A DNA stretch of 64,000 nucleotides from NCBI GenBank assembly GCA_050084985.1, contig JBITNC010000001.1:213652001-213716000 (forward strand). Direction: 5' to 3'. The stretch is from Nageia nagi (Eukaryota; Pinophyta). The position numbers were made by a program, and so were the translations under genes. The notes under the pieces were generated by a model. That model was not told the origin of the DNA. It did no database searches and saw only the letters and a list, made by a program, of their open reading frames with translations. Positions 55,726-64,000 of the stretch are shown here, in pieces. The first letter of the stretch is position 1; every line of letters starts with the position of its first letter.

Positions 55726-58029
55726 ATCTCATAGATAGGCCTTGGTCAAACCTTGAATCAACCCATGGGAAAGCCCATAGATCAACTTAGACCAACCCAT
55801 GGATTGGCCTATGGTTTAGCCCATAAAATAACTTAGCCTATCCCATGGTCCAACCAATAGGTTGACTCATAGGTCAACCTACATACTAACATATAAATTG
55901 ACATATAGATATGCCTAAGGATTAACCTATGCAGTAGTCCATAGATTGGCACATGGTCAAGCTTTGATCAAATCAATACCTATAGTAGTTTTAAGTAAAA
56001 AACCCTATCTATAAATGGTTAAGGGGGACCATTTCCTATAGTATATATCTTTTTTGTGCTAGTGGACCATCCCATGGATCAGGCCATAAATAAGCGTATT
56101 GGTCAATCCAAGGATTGACCCTCAAATTAATCCATGGTTAGGCCTATGGATTGGCCTATGTTTCAACCCATAAACTAGCTTAGACTTGTTCCATGGACCA
56201 TCCTATGCTTAATATTGGGTCATACCATAAACTAGCCTATGGACTAACCCATGGACTAGCCTATGGAATGGCCTATGGACTTTCCCATGGATTAGCTCAA
56301 ACTAGTTCATTATCTAACACATGGACCAACCTATGGTCTAGCTAGTATATTATACCATAGAGTGGCCCATAGATTAACCAATAAAATGACACATAGACCA
56401 ACACATGGACCATCTCATGAATCAACCTATGGATAGACCCATAGATCAACCTATAGACTAGTCCATGGAACAATCAACAAATTGACCTAGATAGGCCCTT
56501 AAACTAGCTTATGGACTAACCTAGAATGAACCATAGATTAGCCAAAGGTTTAGCCATTATAATGACCTAATAATTCATCCCAAAAATCATCCCATAGGTT
56601 GACCCATGGATAATCACATTGATTGGTCCATGGAATAGCACACAACTTGACTCATGGACCAACCTAGTAGTAGTTTTAAGTTAAAAAACCTTATCTTCAA
56701 ATGGTTAAGGGGCTCTAATGCCTATGATGTATGTTTTTTTGAGCTCATCTATTAATCCATAGATTAGCCCATGGACTAGCTCATGGACCAACCTAGACCT
56801 AGCCCATGGACCTTTCCATGCTTAGGACTAGGTTGGACCATGAACTAAAAAGTAGAATAGGATTAGCTCATGGATTGACCCATGTTTTAGCCCAAGAACC
56901 AACCTAGACCTAAAAAATGGATTGAATCATTGACCAAAACATACAAACCCATGGATTGGACCATGATACAACTTAAGGATCAACCCAGGTTGGCCCATGG
57001 TCTAGCTAATAAGTCTGCTCATAGATCAACTTATAGGTTGAACTACAAACTAGCCTGTGGATAGTGTATGGACCAACCTAGGTACTAACCTAGTACTTAT
57101 AGTAGATTTAGGTAATAAAAACTATATCTATAAATGGTTAAGGGGGTCAATTGCCTATGATGTATATTTTTTAGGATCATGGATGACTTATTGGTTAACC
57201 CAAGTACTATCTCATGGATTAATTCATGAAATAGACCATGGTTTAACCCATCGATAGGCCTATGGATTGACCTTTGTATCAGATCATGAATTAGCCTAGA
57301 CTTGGCCAACACACCATTAAGTGCTTAGGTCTATGTTGGGCCATAGATCAATTTATAGATTAGCCCATGTAATGGGTCATGGACTAACACATGGACTAGC
57401 TCATGGTCTAACCCATGGATTGAACTAGACTAGCTTGTGATCTAACCAATAAATCAATCCATATATTGGCTTATAGTTTGACCCATGGATTGACATATGG
57501 ATTGAATCATGGACTAGCCCATGAACTAACTTATGGACCAACCTATGAATCAACCCATAGAAATGTCAAGTATTTATAGTAGTTTTAGGTAAAAAACCCT
57601 TTCTATAAATAATTAAGGGCATCCATTACTTATGATGTATATTTTTTTGGGCCCATGGATGGCCCAACTGATTAGCCTATTGGTCAACCTAGGCACTAGC
57701 CCATGTGTCAACCCATAGATCAACCTATTGGTTAGCCTAAGTGCCAACCCATGAACCATCCCTTGGGTTAGCTTATGGACAACCCTATGTGTTAGCCCAT
57801 GAATCAGCCTAGACCTAGCCAATAGATCATCCCATGCTTAGGCCTAGGTCAAATAAAAAACTAGCCCATGGATTAACCTATGGACTAACTTGGACTAGCC
57901 CAAGGTCCATCCCATGGACCAACCTAGACTAGCCCATGGTTTGACTAATAGATTGACCCACAAAGTGGCTTGTAGGTCAACCAATAGACCAATACATGGA
58001 TCAATCCATGAACTAGCCCATGAACTAAG
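55726..58029. repeat. CCATGG-rich short-repeat region with higher-order units, left block
   Basis: Dense degenerate words such as CCCATGGACTAGCC, ACCTATGGATTGACC and AACCTAGACCTAGCCCATGG, every 10-25 bases. A non-CATGG module (AGTAGTTTTAGGTAAAAAAC ... ATGGTTAAGGGGGTCCATT ... GATGTATATTTTTT) recurs at about 55985, 56665, 57100 and 57570. No gene. Confidence 0.85.
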
Positions 58030-59450
58030 CTAAAATGGATTATGAGGTCATTTTGAGGTGAAAAATGAAGTCTCTCTTTTCAAAAATTTTAGTGCTCTAT
58101 GTCAAATATCTCATCTCCATGATTCTAACACTTCAAACAATGAAGAAAATGGAGCTACATTTTGTAAGTTATAGCTTTTCAAAATTTGAAAAATATAAAA
58201 AATGCAAACTATGCATGGAAAGCTATATTGGTAGACTCACTAGGAGTATCTTAGGTTGATTCATAGCATAAATTTTGGATAGTTGGCACCTTATATTATA
58301 ATGAACATATGGCTACACTTTTAAGGAATTTGGATAAAATACTTGAAATTTATGATGCTTATAAAATTATAAATTCTTATTTTACATTCATAACTTTGTC
58401 AAATTTTGATAGCTGCTAGATGCAAATTTGCATTGGATACCAACTTGATGGATATTCTTGGAGAGACCCTTAAAGAGTTAAGGTGTGAAATTGGGACTAG
58501 TTAAGGTACTTGTGTTCAGAAACATCTAAATGAAATTTTTTAATATTTAAAATTATGTTCATGGATTTGTGGTCATGAAGAAATGGCATTAAAAGCAATT
58601 TTGACAACTTTGAAAAATCCAAAAAATAGGAGAATATAACCATATGAGGTCAAAACAATACTATAGGATGCTAAAAGAGGAGCTTTTTGCTAAAACGAGG
58701 ATATAAAATTATTAATTAGAGATAAATACCAAGATGTGACATATTTTATTATTGCATTCAAAATCTTATAAAGGAGGAAAAATGATAAAATATCATGTTT
58801 ATTACCTTTGTAACCAAATCTTATAAAATTGTAATCCCTTATTCTTATAAAAGAGAGAATGGAGATTGAAAATGAGTATATTCCTTTTAGTGGGTTTTTC
58901 TTTAGAGAGGGAAATATTATTGATTTAAAAAGAATGTAGAAGACTCCATTTTATTGTAAACTTCATGGAAAATAACAAAACCATGAGAGTAATATTGGAG
59001 ATGCATTTCAAGCTTGCATAGAAGAAGAAAAAGAACATGGACAAGATTATTGCTATGGATAAATAAGTGGACAACATAATCACCATGATGAAAGAAAAGA
59101 TAAAGAGTTATTCTAAAGATGTCATCCCTAGATAAGAGACATGGAACTATGCTCAAGGAATTTTATTAAAAAGAGAGCATGTTTAAGAAATGGATTCAAT
59201 GGAGAGCCTACAATGATCATGAGATTTGGATTTGATAAACAAAAGAGTGAAGTAAAAAGGATCATACAAGTGAGATTGGAAAATGGATTCCAAAATAATA
59301 GATTGTTATTTTTTGGATGTAGACCATATTGGTATAACTAGGGTAGCTATGTGTGTACATTATTTTTTGTGCTTTTGATTTGGTATGCATTTTTATTTTT
59401 GCAAGTACTAAAATGAATAAATTGTGAAGATTCAAATTAAATCCTAAAGT
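58030..59450 (+). other. Non-tandem insertion in the CCATGG array, possible retroelement fragment
   Basis: About 1.4 kb without CATGG repeats, AT-rich. It has TATAAAAG at 58846-58853 and, after it, a frame near 58950-59340 starting FYCKLHGK...THES, which faintly recalls a Gag zinc-binding stretch but has several stops. The open piece 59141-59341 is not recognised. No clear terminal repeats or target duplication were found. It may be a solo LTR with leader or a truncated element; the class is open. Confidence 0.35.
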
Positions 59451-62400
59451 AGGATTTATGGATCATAAATCAACCCTTGGATCAACCTATAGACTATCCC
59501 ATGGATTGACCTATGCTTAAGCATGCATCAACTTGGTACCTATAGTATTTTTAGGTTAAAAACCTTAGAATACAAATGGTTAAGGGGGTCCATTACCTAC
59601 AACATATTTGTTTTAGACCCATGGGTTAGCCCAAGGTTTATCTAATGACCTAACCTATGGGTCAACCAATAGATTGGCCCATGCACTAGCCCATGTATAA
59701 TCCCATGAACCAACCTACTCATAAAGCATGGACCATCCTATTATTAGGTCTTGGTTTGACCACCACCTAGCCATAGAATGACTCATGTACTCATCCATGG
59801 ATAGGGCCAAGGACTAGACCATGGATCAACTTGGACCAACCCATAAATTGACCTATGGTCTAGCCCATATACTGACCCAAGCTAGCCTATGGTTTAACCA
59901 ATAAGTTGACCCATATAATGGCTTATGGATTGGTGCATAAACCAACCTATGGACTTGAAAATAGATTGACACATGGTTAGGTCTACATCAACTTAGTACC
60001 TATAGTAATTTTAAGTAAAATGCCCTATCTAAAAAGAGTTGATGAGGTTTATTTTCTATTATGTTTTTTTATAGGCCCATGGTTCAACTCATAGATTGGC
60101 CTAGACCTAGTCCATAAACCATCCCATGCTTAGAACTTGGTTATACCATTTATTGGCCCATGGCCCAGCCTATGGTCTAATCCAAACTAGCTTATGGTCC
60201 ACAAACTATCTTGTAGGTTTACCTATGAATTAGTACATGGACTAGCTCATTGATTGACCTACAAATTAACCCATGGATTAGTCCATGTAGTATCCCATGG
60301 TTAGGCCTAGATTTCCCCAATACCTATAGTAATTTTAGGTAAAAAATCAAGTCTATAAATGGTTGAGGGGGTCCATTTTGTATGATGTATATTTTTTCTA
60401 GGGCCATGGTTCAATGCATAGATGGGACCATTGGTCATATTATGGACCAACCTATGTATCAATCAATGGATTGGCCCGTGGACTAACCCATTTTTTAACC
60501 TATGAACTAGTCTAGACTTGGACCATAGATCAACCCATGGACCAACTTGTGGTTGGGCTTAGATCATCTTGATACCTGTAGTACTTTTAGGTAAAAACCT
60601 TATCTATAAATGATTAAGAGGGTCCATTACCTATGATGTATATTTTTTCTAATCCTATGGATCAACCCATGGGTAAACCCACATATCATCCCATTAGTCT
60701 ACCTAAGGACTAGCTTATATATCAATCCATGGGTTGACTAACAAAATCACTTATGGATTGAATCATGTGTTGGTCCATGAACTAGCCTAGACCTAGACCA
60801 AAAACCATCCCATGGTTAGGCTTGGGCTAGGTAATAGATTGGCCTATTTATAGCTCATGGATAGACTAGTGGAGTAACCTTGACCAACCCATAGATCATC
60901 CCATGTTCTAGCTTATGGATCTATCCAAGCTAATTTTTCATCCAACTAGTGGGTCAACCCATAAATTAGCCTATAGGTTGACCCACAAACTAACCCATAG
61001 GTCAACCTATGGTTAGGATTACATCAACCTAGTACCTATAGTAGTTTTAGGTAAAAAATACTACCTACTAATGATTAAGGGGGTCCATTTACTATGGCAT
61101 ATATTTTTTTAGGCCTATGGACTAACATACAAATAAACCCATAGCCCAACCCATTGGTCTACATAAGGACTAGTCCATGGAATGATCCATGGGTTAGCCA
61201 ATAGATTCACCCATGAATCAACCTATGTGCCAACCCATGAACCAACTTGGACCTAGATCATAAAGTATCCCATCATTAGACCTTCATCAAACCACATATT
61301 GGCTCATGTACTAGCCCATAGATTGACTAGTGGAGCATGGACTGACCCATGGATTGACCCATGATCTAGCCTAAAGGTTGACCTAGGATAATACATCATC
61401 TAACTAATAGGTTAGCCTAGAGACTACCCTATAGGTTAACCCATAAACTAACACATGTATTGACCCATGGAATGGCTCATGGAAAGATACATGAACCCAC
61501 CCATGGTCAAGCTTGGATTGACTTAGTACCTATAGTAGTTTTAGGTAAAATCTCAATCTAAAAATGGTTAAGGGGGTACATTGCCTATGTTGTATGTTTT
61601 TTTGGGTATGTAGATTAGACCATTAATTAGTCTATGGATCATCTTATTTATTGGTCCATCGAATAATCCATAGACTAGCCTATGGACCAACCCACAAACT
61701 AACCCATGGATTAACCCATAAACTGGGTTGTGGGTTGGCCCATGGACTAGCTTATGGGTTGGCCAATGGACTAGACCATGAACTAGCCCATGTACTCACC
61801 CATGAACTCTCCTAGACCTAGCCCATTTATTTTCTCATGGTTATGCCTAGATAAAACCATAGATCAACCTATAGACCAAACTAAACCAACCAATAGATTT
61901 GCCCATATTTTGACTCATTAATCAACCTATCAATCAACCTACATAGGCCCATATATTTTCCCATAGTCTAGCCCATGGACTAATCTAAACTGATCCATGG
62001 TTTGGAAAGTGGTTCAACCCACATACTAGCCCATAGGTATTCCCATGTATCATTTCATGGACCTACCCATGAACTAAACCATGGATAAGCCCATTGCTTA
62101 GATTGGCATGTATTTTTTCTAGGCTTATGGACTATTCCATGGACTAGCTTGTGGGTTAGCCCATGGATCACCATGTATATTGGTTCATTAACCAATATAT
62201 TAACTTAATCAAACTTGTCCCATGTACCATCCCATGGTTATTCCTTTTATACCCCATAATCTAATTTATGAATTGGTATATATACCAACTAATGGATTGA
62301 ACCATGGGTCATCCCATGGACTAGCCCATAAATTGACTTATGGTTTGGCTTGGATAGGCCTACTTTTTGGCCCATGGATTAGCTAGAGGATCAATTTATA

Positions 62401-62985
62401 GGTTGGTCCATGGATCAACCCATGGTTCAAGCCATGAACTAGCCCATGATTAGGCCTAGACTAACCCACATACCATCTTATGCATTAGCCCATGGATTAG
62501 ACTATGGATTTTACCATGGTACTTATAATAGATTTAGGTAAAAATCCTTATCTACCATTAGATAAGGGTGTCCATTACCTATAATGTATTTTTTTTAAAA
62601 AACCCCATTTTGGACTAAACAATGTATGGTTTGCTCATAATGCCCATAGTATAACCCATGTACAAGTCCATGGTCCCACCAAGTGGTTGATTAATGAATA
62701 GGCCCAAGGATTAGACCATGTTTGATCCCATGAATGGGCCTAAGGATGGTTCCTATGGTATAATCCAAGGACAAACCTATTTTTTGGCATAAGGACCAAC
62801 CCATGGTCTAGCTAAAGGATTTACCTTAAGGTTGGATCAAGGATTATACCATGGAACCTATAGTAGATTTAGGTAAAAAAACCTTATCTACCATCATATA
62901 AGACCATATATTGCCTACAATGTATGCTTTTTGTGGAGACACCTCCTTAGACTCCATGGTGTATGATTTTTCTATGTTGCATGAT
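59451..62985. repeat. CCATGG-rich short-repeat region with higher-order units, right block
   Basis: The same words and module as 55726-58029. Module copies lie at about 59530, 60003, 60320, 60580, 61035, 61530, 62520 and 62855; several intervals are 455-495, one is about twice that. This suggests an original unit near 480 bp with later losses. No gene. Confidence 0.85.
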
Positions 62986-64000
62986 CTAGTTTATCATGGT
63001 TGAGTTAGCCATAATTTCCATAATTTAGTTTACCATGATTTATATAATAAAATTTGGCATATTTTACATGATGTAGTCAAAGGATTGACCCATAAAATAA
63101 CCTAAGGACTATCCTATGGTCTAATTCATGGATTAATCTATAGATTATACTATGGTTTGAACCATAAGTTAACTCATCAATTTGCTTAAGGGACTATCTT
63201 ATGGATCAACTTAGTGTTTAACCCATTTTACATGGTTTGAGAAATGATCCATGGTTCAACTCAAGTTCCATGGTTGGATCCTTGGTACATGGTTTGATCC
63301 ATTGTCAATGGTTTAGCCTATGGTGTATGGTTTAGCCCATTATCCATGGTTTGGCCCATGGTCCATGGTTCAGATCATGGTCCATGGTTTATATCATAGT
63401 CCATGGTTAGGCCCATAGTACATAGTTTGAATGATGGTCCATAAGTAGGACCACTATCCATAGTCTTCACATGGTCCATGGTTTGGCCCATAGTCCATGG
63501 TTTTTCCATGGTCCATAGTTTGGCCCATAGTCTAAGGTTTGGCTCATGTTCTATGTTTGGACCCATGGTTAATGATTTTTCCTATGGTCCATGCTTTAGC
63601 CCATAATCCATTATTTAAGCCAAGGTCCATAATTCAACCCATGGTCCATGGTTTAGCCTATGGTCCATGGTTTTACCCATGGTATAAGGTCTAGTCCATG
63701 GTCCATGGTATAAACCATAACCCAAGGTTTAGCCCATAATCTATGGTTGGTCCCATGATCCATGATTTTTCCCATGGTCCATAATCTAACCCACAATCCA
63801 TTATTTGACCCACTATCCATATTTAGGCCCATAGTACATAGTTGGATCCATGGTCCATAGTTGGACCCATAGTGTATAGTTCAACCTATGATCCATGGTC
63901 TAAGGTTCATGCCATGATACATAGTTGGGCCCATAGTTCATAGTTTGGCTCATAATCCATAATATAGGCCATGGTCCATGATTGGGTCCACACTCCATGG
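62986..64000. repeat. CCATGGTTTGGCCCATGGTC minisatellite
   Basis: About 12- and 24-bp units built from GGTCCATGG and TTTGGCCCAT, very dense after 63230, running off the window end. Rich in the CCATGG palindrome. The 63-codon reverse ORF at 63375-63566 is a product of the repeat. Confidence 0.85.

Noticed and set aside
57057-57312. Short ORFs on both strands in the CCATGG region (also 57613-57822 and 63375-63566)
   Set aside because: They translate the short repeats (GLTHR, IHGLTH, MGPT types) and end at random.

Overview
The window looks like intergenic, repeat-dense nuclear DNA of a plant with a large genome. No single-copy host gene was recognised. The evidence is a set of plant-type Ty3/gypsy LTR retrotransposons with plant tRNA primer sites, a captured plant mobile domain (PMD) gene, AT-rich base composition, and old insertions decaying mostly through C-to-T / G-to-A changes. 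A gymnosperm or similar slowly purging genome would fit, but the species cannot be read from this sequence.

Layout. (1) 1-5690 and 5691-15624 hold two diverged copies (R1, R2) of one unclassified AT-rich repeat. R1 is interrupted by E1 (2714-5085), a short non-autonomous LTR element with a gag remnant. R2 is interrupted by E2 (6753-14524). (2) E2 has 1001-bp LTRs, a tRNA-Trp type primer site and a Tat-like gag, but no pol. In place of pol it carries a reverse-strand three-exon PMD gene with its own TATA box, followed by three tandem-repeat blocks. (3) 15625-30564 is E3, an old chromodomain Ty3/gypsy element. It is split inside its RNase H by E4 (19562-27913), a pol-bearing relative of E2 with gag, protease, RT, two RNase H regions and integrase. 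(4) 30565-34651 is a compound repeat region including an array of about 352-bp units. (5) 34652-54897 is E5, an Athila-like element with 1.43-kb LTRs, a tRNA-Asp type primer site, gag-pol, and a long additional sense-strand ORF (aORF) after integrase. Its 3' LTR is interrupted by E6 (46519-54419), a younger relative that has lost most of gag, plus PR, RT and RNase H, but keeps open integrase and aORF segments. (6) From 54898 the 352-bp array resumes, then passes into about 8 kb of CCATGG-rich short repeats arranged in units of roughly 480 bp, with a non-tandem insert at about 58030-59450.

Four insertions (E2, E4, E5, E6) have recognisable 5-bp target duplications, two perfect and long-lived in E5 and E6; E1 has a degraded one supported by an empty-site comparison. 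By eye, LTR divergence is about 1% for E6, about 5% for E2 and clearly higher for E4, which agrees with the nesting order.

Two results stand out. E2 carries a complete antisense PMD gene model whose three exons join in phase to 602 codons, broken by about 19 stops but no frameshift. Separately, each of the two main families carries both an accessory protein gene and a short family-specific motif scattered through LTR, spacer and coding linkers. That combination suggests a testable hypothesis of element-encoded, motif-directed control of silencing or packaging.
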